Below are positions 35,144-44,154 of a stretch of DNA of 64,000 nucleotides, piece after piece. This DNA comes from Promethearchaeota archaeon (GTDB taxonomy: Archaea; Asgardarchaeota; Lokiarchaeia; Sigyniarchaeales; Promethearchaeaceae). The notes under the pieces are model-generated. The model ran no database searches and was not told the origin of the DNA. It saw only the letters and a program-made list of their open reading frames with translations. The position numbers were made by a program, and so were the translations under genes. The stretch covers positions 151,350 to 215,349 of the forward strand of contig JAFGBS010000004.1 in NCBI GenBank assembly GCA_016933055.1. Reading direction: 5' to 3'. Numbering within the stretch: position 1 is the stretch's first letter; every line of letters begins with the position of its first letter.

Positions 35144-36433
35144 ATGATCGCTTATTTACTTGAGACTCCTGTAGGCATGTTAATAACAGACCAAAATGGA
35201 CTTATTCAGAATTATTTTTTAACTACTGCATTACTCGATGAACAGCTATTATTGGTATTACATTATGATGAAAGTGTTTATCAAATTCCCGCATTTGTAC
35301 AATTTATCAATCAAATTAATGTTAGTAAGTACAATCTTGTCACTGAAACTAAAGATATGGCAAATTTATTGGAATCTAAGTATGAAGGAACAATCAAAAT
35401 TGCTCCGTTTGATAGAAAATTCCAAGATTTACGAATCAACCTATCTAAGATCTTAGCAAATATCAATATTCCCTCCTCAGTAGAGGAACTCACAATCATA
35501 TCGCGAAAAAATGCAAAACTCTTTTCTAGAGACCGTATCAGGGAAAGTGGTCAAAGTTCAGACGTACACATTATAAATGCAGTAGGAGTCTTAGAGAATA
35601 CCACGAAATTCATAAATTCATACGCTATTCAACTTCGTGAATGGTATGGCAGTCATTTTCCCGAGTTAACAGATAAATTAGTAAATGATATTGAACTATA
35701 CGCAAAAATCGTTAATCTTTACCAGAAAAGAGATACCATAGAAGCATTAAATTTGGTAAATGATTTACACATAAAAGAAGAATACGCTAAAGAGATAGAA
35801 TATCAAGCCGAACATTCAATGGGTGGTGATTTGACGGAATCCCAACTAGATGCGATTCGTATTTTCAGTAAAACCATTTTAAATTTGATTGACTTTCAAA
35901 AGCAGCTTGAAAATTCAGTAAACACTATTTTGCAAGAATTAACTCCTAATTTATATACACTAATTGGAGCTCAGTTGACGGGGAAATTGATCACTCATGC
36001 AGGGAGTTTAGAACACCTAGCAAAAATCCCCTCTTCTACGATTCAAGTGTTGGGTGCAGAAAAAGCCCTTTTTCGAGCCTTAAGAAAGAAAACCGACTCC
36101 CCTAAACATGGAATTATTTATACATGGCCTCCTATCCGTTCTGCAAAATATTGGCAACGAGGAAAAATTTCCCGATTACTTTCAGGAAAAATTAGTATAT
36201 GTGCAAAAGTAGATTTTTTTAATGGTGAATTTATCGGTAAAAAATTGTTAGACGAATTGGAGGCAAAAATTAAGGACATTGAAGAAAGATTCCCTGAACC
36301 ACCAAAACACGAAAGAAAGAAAAAACCTAAAGACTATAGTTCCAAGAAGAAAAAAGAAATTGCACGGAAAAAGGCATATCACATGTCTAAATCAAAATAT
36401 AAATCGGGGATTAAAAAATCGGAGAGTAATTAA
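35144..36433 (+). CDS. C/D box sRNP core protein Nop5 (Nop56/58)
   Basis: Archaeal Nop5 (429 residues) scaffolds the box C/D RNP that 2'-O-methylates rRNA, binding fibrillarin with its N-terminal domain and L7Ae-RNA with its Nop domain. The central coiled coil spans ~125-250. The Nop domain reads LIGAQLTGKLITHAGSLEHL, then IQVLGAEKALFRALRK and PKHGIIYTWPP near 330. The tail from ~375 is Lys/Arg-rich, as in the family. It is followed directly by fibrillarin, the usual archaeal pair. Confidence 0.95.
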   Translation: MIAYLLETPVGMLITDQNGLIQNYFLTTALLDEQLLLVLHYDESVYQIPAFVQFINQINVSKYNLVTETKDMANLLESKYEGTIKIAPFDRKFQDLRINLSKILANINIPSSVEELTIISRKNAKLFSRDRIRESGQSSDVHIINAVGVLENTTKFINSYAIQLREWYGSHFPELTDKLVNDIELYAKIVNLYQKRDTIEALNLVNDLHIKEEYAKEIEYQAEHSMGGDLTESQLDAIRIFSKTILNLIDFQKQLENSVNTILQELTPNLYTLIGAQLTGKLITHAGSLEHLAKIPSSTIQVLGAEKALFRALRKKTDSPKHGIIYTWPPIRSAKYWQRGKISRLLSGKISICAKVDFFNGEFIGKKLLDELEAKIKDIEERFPEPPKHERKKKPKDYSSKKKKEIARKKAYHMSKSKYKSGIKKSESN

Positions 36434-37127
36434 AACGAAAATCAAAGCTCATCCTAAATTTGAGGGGATCTATAATACGGGGTATGGAGACCAATATCGT
36501 TTATACACGAAGAATAAAACCAAGGGTCATACCATCTATGGGGAAAAGATTGTAACTGAAAGGGATGATGAATACCGAGAATGGAATCCCTATCGCAGTA
36601 AATTAGCTGCTATGATCCTTAATAATGCACGCAATATTTACATTAATTACACTTCTACTGTACTATATTTAGGGGCATCCTCAGGAACCACTGTGTCTCA
36701 TATATCAGATATCACCACTAAAACCATATATGCAGTAGAATTCGCCCCTCGAAGTATGAGAGAACTCATTCAGAATTGTAATGATCGAAATAATGTAATC
36801 CCCATATTAGCAGATGCTAACTATCCTGAACAATATGCAAAATTCATTTTTGAAGAAATAGACGTAGTGTATGTTGATATAGCTCAACCAAATTTGACAG
36901 AGATAGCAATATTGAATTGCAAGAAATACCTCAAGGATGGTGGTCTCCTGATATTAGCTATAAAGGCAAAAAGTATTGATGTGGCTCTTCCAATTCAAAC
37001 GATCTTCAACGCTGAAATTCAGAAAATTGAAAACAAAGGATTTGAAATATTGGAAAAAATTAGTTTATCTCCCTACTCCCGAGATCATTTAATGATAATT
37101 GCCCGATTCTATCTCAAACCTACTTAG
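36429..37127 (+). CDS. flpA: Fibrillarin-like rRNA 2'-O-methyltransferase
   Basis: The methyltransferase of C/D box RNPs, partner of Nop5. Homology starts at KAHPKFEGIYNTGYGDQYRL. SAM-binding motif I is VLYLGASSGTTVSHISD, followed by YAVEFAPRSMREL and VDVVYVDIAQPN-like strand residues (EEIDVVYVDIAQPN). From an ATT codon at 36429, overlapping the Nop5 stop, the protein has 232 residues, the normal size. There is no in-frame ATG/GTG/TTG between the Nop5 stop and the first conserved residues. The alternatives are TTG 36360 (255 aa) and ATG 36279 (282 aa), whose extra N-termini are only the shifted Lys-rich tail of nop5. Product certain, start uncertain. Confidence 0.9.
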   Translation: MKTKIKAHPKFEGIYNTGYGDQYRLYTKNKTKGHTIYGEKIVTERDDEYREWNPYRSKLAAMILNNARNIYINYTSTVLYLGASSGTTVSHISDITTKTIYAVEFAPRSMRELIQNCNDRNNVIPILADANYPEQYAKFIFEEIDVVYVDIAQPNLTEIAILNCKKYLKDGGLLILAIKAKSIDVALPIQTIFNAEIQKIENKGFEILEKISLSPYSRDHLMIIARFYLKPT

Positions 37128-37807
37128 AAATATCCATCTAATTTTTTTTGATATACTAATTCATTCATCAAATTTGCACATGTTTGCCATGAAGTTCTCG
37201 CAATTTCTGGGGGTTTTCGATTAATTTTAATGTAATTCCGCAAAAAAGCAATAGTTTTTTGATCAGAACTATATCCGGATCCTATTTCTCCGTATTTTTT
37301 ATATCTCGTGCTGCTTGCGATGATGGAACGATCTCTGTGCACTTTAGCAATAATCGATGCAGCCCCAACTATCTTGTATTTTTCGTCAGCTTTATAACAT
37401 GCTAGCACTTTTGGTAAAAAATTAAGTTCATCCTTAACCTTCATTGATATTTTTTTTCTGAAATTTTCTAAATCTCTACCCAAGGCATCAATGTAAACGA
37501 CATCAGGTTGTAACTTGATAATTAAATTTGAAATAGAATCTAGTTCCAATTGATTTAGATTAACATGTTTTCGAGAGTTTGCATCAATGATTTCATTACT
37601 AATTTGATCTACTAAATAAGCTGTACAGTTTTGCAGAATGTAGTCATATAGTTCTTCCCGTTTTCTAGGACTAAGTTTTTTTGAATCATTAATATCACTT
37701 TTTTCTAACACGGGTAGATAATTATCACTGAATACTACCCCTCCGATGAACAAATCTCCCAATACCGGTCCTCTACCAGCTTCATCTATACCCATTATGG
37801 TTTTCAT
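37124..37807 (-). CDS. rnhB: Ribonuclease HII
   Basis: Type 2 RNase H (227 residues from this start) cleaving RNA in RNA-DNA hybrids, including primer remnants and misinserted ribonucleotides. The metal motif opens the protein: MGIDEAGRGPVLGDL, then NDSKKLSPRKREEL, VVYIDALGRD and GAASIIAKVHRDR with the remaining acidic and basic site residues. ATG 37807 is preferred over a GTG three codons upstream that overlaps the stop of the preceding regulator gene, so the two are co-transcribed. Its 3' end meets fibrillarin convergently with 4 bases of overlap. Confidence 0.95.
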   Translation of the reverse strand: MKTIMGIDEAGRGPVLGDLFIGGVVFSDNYLPVLEKSDINDSKKLSPRKREELYDYILQNCTAYLVDQISNEIIDANSRKHVNLNQLELDSISNLIIKLQPDVVYIDALGRDLENFRKKISMKVKDELNFLPKVLACYKADEKYKIVGAASIIAKVHRDRSIIASSTRYKKYGEIGSGYSSDQKTIAFLRNYIKINRKPPEIARTSWQTCANLMNELVYQKKLDGYF

Positions 37808-37815
37808 AGGAATCA

Positions 37816-38817
37816 CTATCGAATGGAGAGAATTTTAACAATTTCCTTAGCTTCTTTTGCAGTTTTTAATTTTTTGCTCTCTATAGGAATAATTCCCACT
37901 TTTTTACACTCTTTGACATCTTGGGGTTCTTCAACAATCGCACGAACCGGTCCCATCTTATTTCTAATCTTAACCATTTGTGCGATATTGTATAACCGAT
38001 TTAAATCCTCTTCTTGTATGTTAGAAAAAACTCCAGATATAATTTGTAGATTGTTTTCATATCCCGGTATCAAAAAAAATACATCGAATGGACTATTACT
38101 CGTCCAAAATTGAAAAATTCCCAGTTCCGATAGAATTTCTGAAATCTCTTCTGCGATTTCTATATGTTGCGATTGAGCTGATGGGCGATTTTGGATAATC
38201 TGTTTAGTTTTTTTTGGCAAATCGAAAATATGAATAGGTTTTTTGATTTCCGTTGATAAAATGTCTTCTAACAACTCTACATGATGCAACTGGCTATAAA
38301 CCGATTTCTTCCGTTCGTATTCCGCAATGGTTTTTGTGGAAATTCGCATTTTTTCCGAAAGAGTCTTCCGAGAAAACGACTGTTCCTCCCGTAGTTGTTT
38401 AAGTTCCTCACCATCAATTTTATATAAATATCCCCCCCGTTTAGCAATTCGTAATGGATGTATGTTATGTTTGATAATTTGAATTAGTGTATACAAATTG
38501 ATAGCAATAATGTGACCATCCAAGCGGAAATAGACAGTATTATCTTCTAATTCATTCCGACGATTGTAAATTCCTATTAAAATAGGAGTAGCTTTCAAAA
38601 AATACCCTAATAAAAGCATTTCAATCATCATTTCCTTCTCTGTAGTGTCTATGTTTTCCACAATTTTCGTTATTAAGGAGATGGAATGATCTTGAGAAGT
38701 TGCAATCACATCACAGCAATGTGTTTTGGGAGTGTTCACTATTCTTGTTGTATTAAACGCTTCATCCCGAAGTGTTTTTTCCACTTCATCCACAACATGT
38801 GCTGTTTGTCCTGTCAA
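37816..38817 (-). CDS. HTH-type transcriptional regulator, archaeal COG1395 type
   Basis: A 333-residue regulator. The N-terminal ~110 residues are a conserved alpha/beta domain. The XRE-type helix-turn-helix is at ~127-180 (GGYLYKIDGEELKQLREEQS, then FSRKTLSEKMRISTKTIAEYERK). A C-terminal restriction-endonuclease-like alpha/beta domain (~200-333) includes VFFLIPGYENN and a Lys-rich end. This matches the widely conserved archaeal COG1395 group. TTG 38817 with GGGTGC six bases upstream is the likely start. It overlaps rnhB by one base. Targets are unknown. Confidence 0.85.
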   Translation of the reverse strand: MTGQTAHVVDEVEKTLRDEAFNTTRIVNTPKTHCCDVIATSQDHSISLITKIVENIDTTEKEMMIEMLLLGYFLKATPILIGIYNRRNELEDNTVYFRLDGHIIAINLYTLIQIIKHNIHPLRIAKRGGYLYKIDGEELKQLREEQSFSRKTLSEKMRISTKTIAEYERKKSVYSQLHHVELLEDILSTEIKKPIHIFDLPKKTKQIIQNRPSAQSQHIEIAEEISEILSELGIFQFWTSNSPFDVFFLIPGYENNLQIISGVFSNIQEEDLNRLYNIAQMVKIRNKMGPVRAIVEEPQDVKECKKVGIIPIESKKLKTAKEAKEIVKILSIR

Positions 38818-38896
38818 AAAAGCACCCTATAAATAATATATAAAAAAAAGAAAGATACAATCCCTATAAACAATTCTAACAAGATGATCTTAATTC

Positions 38897-39511
38897 TCAA
38901 TCTAATTCAAGGAAACCCTTATCATCTAAAATCTCGTCCAGATCACGACCACGTTTCGGTTTTGTGCTCGTTTTCCCGTCAGAATACTGCTGATCTTCCA
39001 CATCCTCATAGATATCGTCATCTAACCCATCTTCCAGCTCTTTTAGATCTAATTTTTGATAAATATCTCTAGAGAGCCGAAAATATTCTTCGGATTGAGC
39101 TTTCCACTTTTGAGCGTTTTTCAGATCCTCGTCAAGATGATTTTCCTCATATTCCTTAATAGCTTCATTAGAATTATCCATACAAATATCTGAAAGAATT
39201 TCATATACTAAAGCCAGCTCGCTAAAATTTTGTTTATCTTCCAACCTCTGTGCGCGTTTAATAAGTCGATTGTATTCTTGCCCTTTGAAATAGATGTCGA
39301 TAAAATCTCCAAAAGCATCTACTGGTTCAGTTAATTGGGATGCTTCAACCTCCTGTTCTAATCCACAAAACCCACAAATAACTACAGCCTTGGATTTATC
39401 TTTTTCAATTCTGGTCTTAATCGTTTTATGACCGCAGTTGGGGCAATTGAATACCCGAGGTAGTCGTCGTACTGGTTTATATACTACTTTCTTCCTTTTC
39501 CGTCTTCCCAT
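38897..39511 (-). CDS. elf1: Elf1-family transcription elongation factor, extended C-terminus
   Basis: A 204-residue protein whose first ~85 residues match eukaryotic/archaeal Elf1: MGRRKRKKVVYKPVRRLP, zinc ligands FNCPNCGHKT and ICGFCGLEQEVEA, and the EPVDAFGDFIDIYF helix. Elf1 binds RNA polymerase at the downstream DNA channel during elongation. The remaining ~120 residues are a helical, TPR-like stretch followed by an acidic, low-complexity tail (DDDIYEDVEDQQ), not part of normal Elf1. ATG 39511 is at the conserved MGRRKRK. It diverges from the eight-gene operon across 230 bp, and ATATAAATTA lies ~20 bp upstream of its ATG. Confidence 0.85.
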   Translation of the reverse strand: MGRRKRKKVVYKPVRRLPRVFNCPNCGHKTIKTRIEKDKSKAVVICGFCGLEQEVEASQLTEPVDAFGDFIDIYFKGQEYNRLIKRAQRLEDKQNFSELALVYEILSDICMDNSNEAIKEYEENHLDEDLKNAQKWKAQSEEYFRLSRDIYQKLDLKELEDGLDDDIYEDVEDQQYSDGKTSTKPKRGRDLDEILDDKGFLELD

Positions 39512-39741
39512 ATAGTTCACTACTTAATTTATATCTCTTTAGAAAAAGGTAAATTTCTATAAAGCAAAATCCTCTATGCCAAATAAGCTTTACCTTTTAT
39601 CCATTTTCACTCATTACCGAAAAATTTAAGTCCAATGCTTCTATTTGTTTATAAATTAACTTCTGAGCATAAATTCTCGCTATTGCTCGTTCTTTCGAAA
39701 TTAGTGTTAACCAACAGAATCAACAAAAGGAAAAATTGTAA
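39512..39741. promoter_or_regulatory. Divergent elf1 / eight-gene-operon promoter region
   Basis: The 230-bp gap holds two TATA-like sequences in opposite directions. TAATTTATAT at 39525-39534 (reads ATATAAATTA toward elf1) would give a near-leaderless transcript. TTTATAAAT at 39648-39656 points to the operon, leaving a leader of ~60 nt. A purine-rich AAAAGGAAAAA precedes the operon's first ATG. No repeats or hairpins are evident. Confidence 0.4.
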
Positions 39742-40851
39742 ATGAAAGAACATAGTGGTATAGACTTGGAAATAGATAGATCAATGCTTGAATCAGTATT
39801 TGATGATCCTGTAATTCGATATATCCTTCTTCATATGTTTTTGGTAAGAATGCACATATTTCAAAATTTAGAAGATGAAAGTATTGTTGAAGGATTTGAA
39901 CGATTAGACCGAATCGGCAATCCTACTAGAAAGGATTTAGAACAATGCCTCCCTGAAGACGTAATAGAGGAATTATTTGTATATAATTTGGTTACAAACA
40001 TTAGCAGTTATCTAGTGTATCAACAAAAACCATCAGATTTCCCAGTGAAATTGGTCTCGAATGAAGTCTATATCGAAACTGATAAGATCATGTTTTCTGC
40101 GGAAGGGCTACTTCAGATTATCAAATCCAATTTTCCTATTGTCACATTAAAAAAGATTAATGATGGACTTAAAAAATTACGTTCTATCCCTTGTGAGAGT
40201 AGCAATACAATGCATTCACTAGTCCATAAGTACGATGAGGATTACGCTCTAGATGATGAATTGTACGACATCTTATTTCTCTTAGGTAATCCGTATTTAT
40301 CTCTAAGATTAGAGCGGTTCGTGGTAGAAATCGAATTAAAAGCATCGGAATTAGAAAATTCAATTGATAATTACCTAAAAATTTTCCATTCTGAGCTTTT
40401 AAGTTCAAAACATATTCAGAAAATAAAAAAGGCAGCTCATGACCCTGAAATCTCAGATATTTTGGATTATATAATCACCAAATCAAGGAATTTACCCACA
40501 AAATTCAACCCCTCAGAGAAATCTGAAACCTACGTGGAATGGAAAATGATACTATCGCAATTGTTGAGGATTAAATCAAGATCTTTTGAGATAAATTCGC
40601 AGATTGAAGAAATTAGGAACTTTTATTCGGGTAAAAATCAAAAAATGTCCTATTTGTCATTTATTGAGCAATTAACTGAAAATGAAGAAAAAACTTCGAC
40701 CTTCATTCGTGATTCTCTACTGGAGATCCGGGAAAAATTAAAGGAATCCAATGAATTTATTCTCAGTCATAGCGAAAAGGAAATCAAGTTATTAAACTTG
40801 GATTTAGAACGAGAAGTTATAGAATTGGAAGAAGAGGATAAAGAGAATTGA
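39742..40851 (+). CDS. Helical/coiled-coil protein, first gene of an uncharacterised operon
   Basis: A 369-residue acidic protein with no recognisable family. It is predicted almost entirely helical. The N-terminal ~90 residues contain hydrophobic helices (IRYILLHMFLVRMHIFQNL). The part after ~190 forms long amphipathic helices, and the last ~65 residues are a heptad-like coiled coil ending in an acidic run (ELEEEDKEN). There is no membrane segment or signal peptide. The next gene's TTG start overlaps its stop (TTGA), so translation is coupled. An adaptor or scaffold of the following AAA+/coiled-coil set is the most that can be said. Confidence 0.75.
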   Translation: MKEHSGIDLEIDRSMLESVFDDPVIRYILLHMFLVRMHIFQNLEDESIVEGFERLDRIGNPTRKDLEQCLPEDVIEELFVYNLVTNISSYLVYQQKPSDFPVKLVSNEVYIETDKIMFSAEGLLQIIKSNFPIVTLKKINDGLKKLRSIPCESSNTMHSLVHKYDEDYALDDELYDILFLLGNPYLSLRLERFVVEIELKASELENSIDNYLKIFHSELLSSKHIQKIKKAAHDPEISDILDYIITKSRNLPTKFNPSEKSETYVEWKMILSQLLRIKSRSFEINSQIEEIRNFYSGKNQKMSYLSFIEQLTENEEKTSTFIRDSLLEIREKLKESNEFILSHSEKEIKLLNLDLEREVIELEEEDKEN

Positions 40852-41777
40852 AGTGTCCAAATTGTAATACTGAATTACGACTATTAGTTCCGGGAATATT
40901 TGAATGTCCCAATTGTAAAACTATCATAAAGGAAAAAATAGAAGAAGAGGAGAAGCCAGAGGAACTTTCTATCACTTCTGGGGATTGGTTCATGAGAAAT
41001 ACCAAACTCAATAGTAAATATGAGATTTGCGAACAAGGTATAATTGTGCATCAAACACCGAAGGACATGATTGCGATATTAATCTGTCATAGTCCGGATT
41101 TTCCGAATAGTAACTATATTCGATTATCTTGGTTTAGGGAAAAAGCACGGATTCATTGGGGCATGATCAAAATTCGAGAAAAATCCGTCCTAAAAAATAC
41201 AATTCAGGCATTGGAACGCATTGATAAAAATTTTGATAGCGATTTCGAGTGGGTAAACAAGGAAGAAGATGCCATGGATAACAATTTGAGCGATGAAGAG
41301 TTATTAATCTATACATTTACGGATAGAAAATGCCCCCAATGCGGAAAAACTTTGAAAAAACGGAAGAAATTCTATGAATGTGAAAATCAGATGTGTGGGG
41401 AATTATTTGTAATAGTTAATGGACGACCACTTTATAACTCCCCTTCAGAGAAACTACCATTGCGTTTCGTAAAGAATTTACCTATCAACTTTTATTTGCC
41501 AGTTGCAGGGATTACAACTAAAATGTTTGTTGGGGATTGGAAAGCCATTGCTGTAATATACAAGGAGTCCAATCCGGATCGAAAATGGTTGCGTTTTTAT
41601 TGGTGGGTGAGAGATCTTCAACCATATTTAGAAAGTCAATTAACCATCGATATTGAAGCCAATAAATCCCTTTCATGGTCATCCCGAAAGGGAGTAAAAT
41701 CTCCAAATATATATGATAAACGAATTATCAGGCCATTTATCGCTGGATTAAAGAAAATTGAAACAGTTTGGGAGTAA
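40848..41777 (+). CDS. Protein with two zinc-ribbon + beta-domain repeats
   Basis: A 309-residue protein built from two similar halves. Each half has a CxxC...CxxC zinc ribbon (CPNC/CPNC at residues 3-23, CPQC ... CENQMC at ~162-183). Each is followed by a domain whose strands repeat the pattern S/K-x-Y/W-I/L-R-L/F-x-W-F/W (NSNYIRLSWFREKARIHWGM; PDRKWLRFYWWVRDLQPYLE), closing with a helix ending LERID or LKKIE. It looks like an internal tandem duplication. TTG 40848 is used as start because the first Cys pair follows at once. It overlaps the previous gene by four bases. Nucleic-acid or protein binding is likely; the family is unrecognised. Confidence 0.75.
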   Translation: MKCPNCNTELRLLVPGIFECPNCKTIIKEKIEEEEKPEELSITSGDWFMRNTKLNSKYEICEQGIIVHQTPKDMIAILICHSPDFPNSNYIRLSWFREKARIHWGMIKIREKSVLKNTIQALERIDKNFDSDFEWVNKEEDAMDNNLSDEELLIYTFTDRKCPQCGKTLKKRKKFYECENQMCGELFVIVNGRPLYNSPSEKLPLRFVKNLPINFYLPVAGITTKMFVGDWKAIAVIYKESNPDRKWLRFYWWVRDLQPYLESQLTIDIEANKSLSWSSRKGVKSPNIYDKRIIRPFIAGLKKIETVWE

Positions 41778-41779
41778 AT

Positions 41780-42901
41780 ATGGCAATTTCAGTGTGGAAT
41801 GAAATTTTGGAAAAATTTCAAATTGGACTGACTGCATCCATAGAACACCTTAAAGAACGGGATATAGAAAATATTCCAGGTGCAAAGGAACGTCTGATAG
41901 AAAAATTTACTCAAATCCGGGATTATTTACCACGTAATAACGGGGAATTGCTTCTCTCAATGATAAACGATTCTATCCAAGCTCGTTTATTTCCAAACAT
42001 AGAGGACATTGTACCAGCTTTCAATCAGATTCTTAATGCAAGGACTCCAGAGCAAGATTACATAATAAGTGAGCTTATTGACGGTTTTATTAGTTCCCAA
42101 GGGAAAACTCTATTTGGGGGAACTGATCGGAGGATAATTGATAACCTTGTGGAAGCTTTCAAAAAGAGAAGAGATTTTAAAATTGTTGATCACCAATTCT
42201 ATGCGATGTTTGGTGATCCAAATAAACCTCGAAAATATGTACAAGAGAGGTTGGAAAAAATTGCGAAATTTCTGGGACTCCAAATGGAAATCCTTCATGT
42301 GGAACAAGATGTTCGGGATGGTAAACCCAAGGACTATAAGTTCTACTCATTTCCTGAAGAAATTACAACCATCCTCGAAGGAAAATATCTTCAAATTCAA
42401 GATAATGGTGAAAAAGTTATTACAGATGAATTTGATAAAATGGTGTTTATTAGTTATTTTTTAGCAACTCAATCCGTCAACCGCAAGAATTTAGATAAAT
42501 ATGCGGTAAATGGCATCTGTGCGATATTTGCTTTAATTTTATTATTAAGTTTCATGCCCAAATTAGAGGTAGATGAAACTAATCCCATTAATCGGGATGA
42601 CCACTTCAATTCGCAAACAATGAGCATAATTCCTAAATCATGGTTAACCAAAGATATTTTGAGTGAATTAATGACACCTTTAGTTCAACTTATCGCATAC
42701 CGAGTTGGGGGCATAAACTGGCTGGATAAAATTATCCTAACCGAAAAAAATGTAAGTATCCATCTCCAAGCACAATTTTTATTAAAAGATGTCAATAAAT
42801 GGGTGCTAGGAAATATGTGCAGAGTGGAAATTCCCATCTTTGTTGAAATATCGAACATCTTCAGTGAGATTATCATTGGAACAGAGCGGGGTGAGGAATG
42901 A
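41780..42901 (+). CDS. Large helical protein of uncharacterised operon
   Basis: A 373-residue mainly helical protein without a recognised family. One hydrophobic stretch (GICAIFALILLLSFM, ~residues 244-258) could be a buried helix or a single membrane segment. Before it lies KMVFISYFLATQSVNRKNL, resembling LVLMYLAKISYKRGFISKEL at the matching place of the next gene's product, so the two may be distant paralogues. ATG 41780 lies 2 bp after the previous stop with GGGAG upstream. A TTG at 41768 also opens the frame. The next gene overlaps by ATGA. Function unknown. Confidence 0.75.
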   Translation: MAISVWNEILEKFQIGLTASIEHLKERDIENIPGAKERLIEKFTQIRDYLPRNNGELLLSMINDSIQARLFPNIEDIVPAFNQILNARTPEQDYIISELIDGFISSQGKTLFGGTDRRIIDNLVEAFKKRRDFKIVDHQFYAMFGDPNKPRKYVQERLEKIAKFLGLQMEILHVEQDVRDGKPKDYKFYSFPEEITTILEGKYLQIQDNGEKVITDEFDKMVFISYFLATQSVNRKNLDKYAVNGICAIFALILLLSFMPKLEVDETNPINRDDHFNSQTMSIIPKSWLTKDILSELMTPLVQLIAYRVGGINWLDKIILTEKNVSIHLQAQFLLKDVNKWVLGNMCRVEIPIFVEISNIFSEIIIGTERGEE

Positions 42902-44145
42902 TGGTTCGTGAATCGTGGATGGAAATTTATCCTTATTATCAAAACTACATACAAAATATGCTTCCATTATTCGAGCAGTCCTTAAAATTTGTACAAGATC
43001 TTCAAACTGAACAAATAAGTGAAAATACTTTTATAATGGAATATCTGGCAAAGGAAGAAAAAAGATCCGTGGGAAAAGTGAAAGCGATTTCGGAATTTAG
43101 TGCTTTATATCGTAGGGATATTTTTTCTCGAATATGGGATCGCATTGAAGAACTGAAAGTTAGCACGGATTTAGAAGAAATTCGTGACTTAATTATTGAT
43201 GATTTTGAAGAAGCTATCGAATTTTTGGATTTTTTGGGCTCTCTTACCACACCTGATCAAACTCAATATGAATCCACTAACCTGTATCAAATTGTTAATT
43301 TCATTCAAGAGCAAATCTTTCCCAAAAGGACTTCCTTGCAAGAGGTATATGATCATTTAATTGAGAAATCTTTACAATACTATGAGATACAAAGACATTT
43401 ATTAATGCCTACCTCTTCTTATCGAGAAAAAGACGAAGGATTTGAGACTCCCGCCTTACATTCTAATCATTATAAACTAATCAACGAAATCACGTCTTTA
43501 TTTAATTTGGATCCAAATTACTTGGAATCGCCAAAAGATCCAAATCTTGAAATTCCCGTTATTCTAAAGGATGAAATTTTCCTCCCTTTTATTGATTCCA
43601 TAGCTAGCAACGAATCAATTAATCTTAATCATATTTTGAAGAGGATGGAATTACAATTAATCCATAATATCTTTATTGGACCAACCATGCAATTGATTCG
43701 TCTAGGAGAACCTCATAATTATTTTAGGAGGGAATCTAGCTCAGAGACTAAAGAGCGAATAATCCCTCAGCTTAGTAATGAAACCTTGGTGCTCATGTAT
43801 CTAGCGAAAATTTCCTACAAACGAGGTTTTATATCAAAAGAATTGATAAACTGGATTAGTTCAATAGTAGCCGTACTAGTGTATAATGGCACTTTATTCA
43901 CCTTCATGTCGGAGGAAAATATATTTTATACAATTTTTACCGATCTAAAAACTGAAGAAAAAATTCTTCCTTATATGATGAAACTTATTTGTTTTGACAA
44001 ATATTTGGGGATAGATCGGACAAAAATTCGAGATTCCGTCCAATATCGAAAAGAAATCTTTGGTGCGATTGGTTCTCAAATCATTCACATGAAAAAACTG
44101 ATCGAGGAAGTGTCAAACTATATTTTTAGTATACTCGAAGAATAG
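42898..44145 (+). CDS. Large helical protein, possible paralogue of its neighbour
   Basis: A 415-residue helical, acidic protein. The first ~120 residues form long amphipathic helices (EQISENTFIMEYLAKEE). A hydrophobic helix SSIVAVLVYNGTLFTFM is near residue 323, placed as in the preceding gene's product, and GSQIIHMKKLIEEVSNYIF closes the chain. No enzyme motif or zinc site is visible. Start ATG ATG at 42898 overlaps the stop of the preceding gene. The AAA+ ATPase gene begins within 10 bp. Likely part of the same complex as its neighbours; the function cannot be stated. Confidence 0.75.
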   Translation: MMVRESWMEIYPYYQNYIQNMLPLFEQSLKFVQDLQTEQISENTFIMEYLAKEEKRSVGKVKAISEFSALYRRDIFSRIWDRIEELKVSTDLEEIRDLIIDDFEEAIEFLDFLGSLTTPDQTQYESTNLYQIVNFIQEQIFPKRTSLQEVYDHLIEKSLQYYEIQRHLLMPTSSYREKDEGFETPALHSNHYKLINEITSLFNLDPNYLESPKDPNLEIPVILKDEIFLPFIDSIASNESINLNHILKRMELQLIHNIFIGPTMQLIRLGEPHNYFRRESSSETKERIIPQLSNETLVLMYLAKISYKRGFISKELINWISSIVAVLVYNGTLFTFMSEENIFYTIFTDLKTEEKILPYMMKLICFDKYLGIDRTKIRDSVQYRKEIFGAIGSQIIHMKKLIEEVSNYIFSILEE

Positions 44146-44154
44146 GTGATAATA

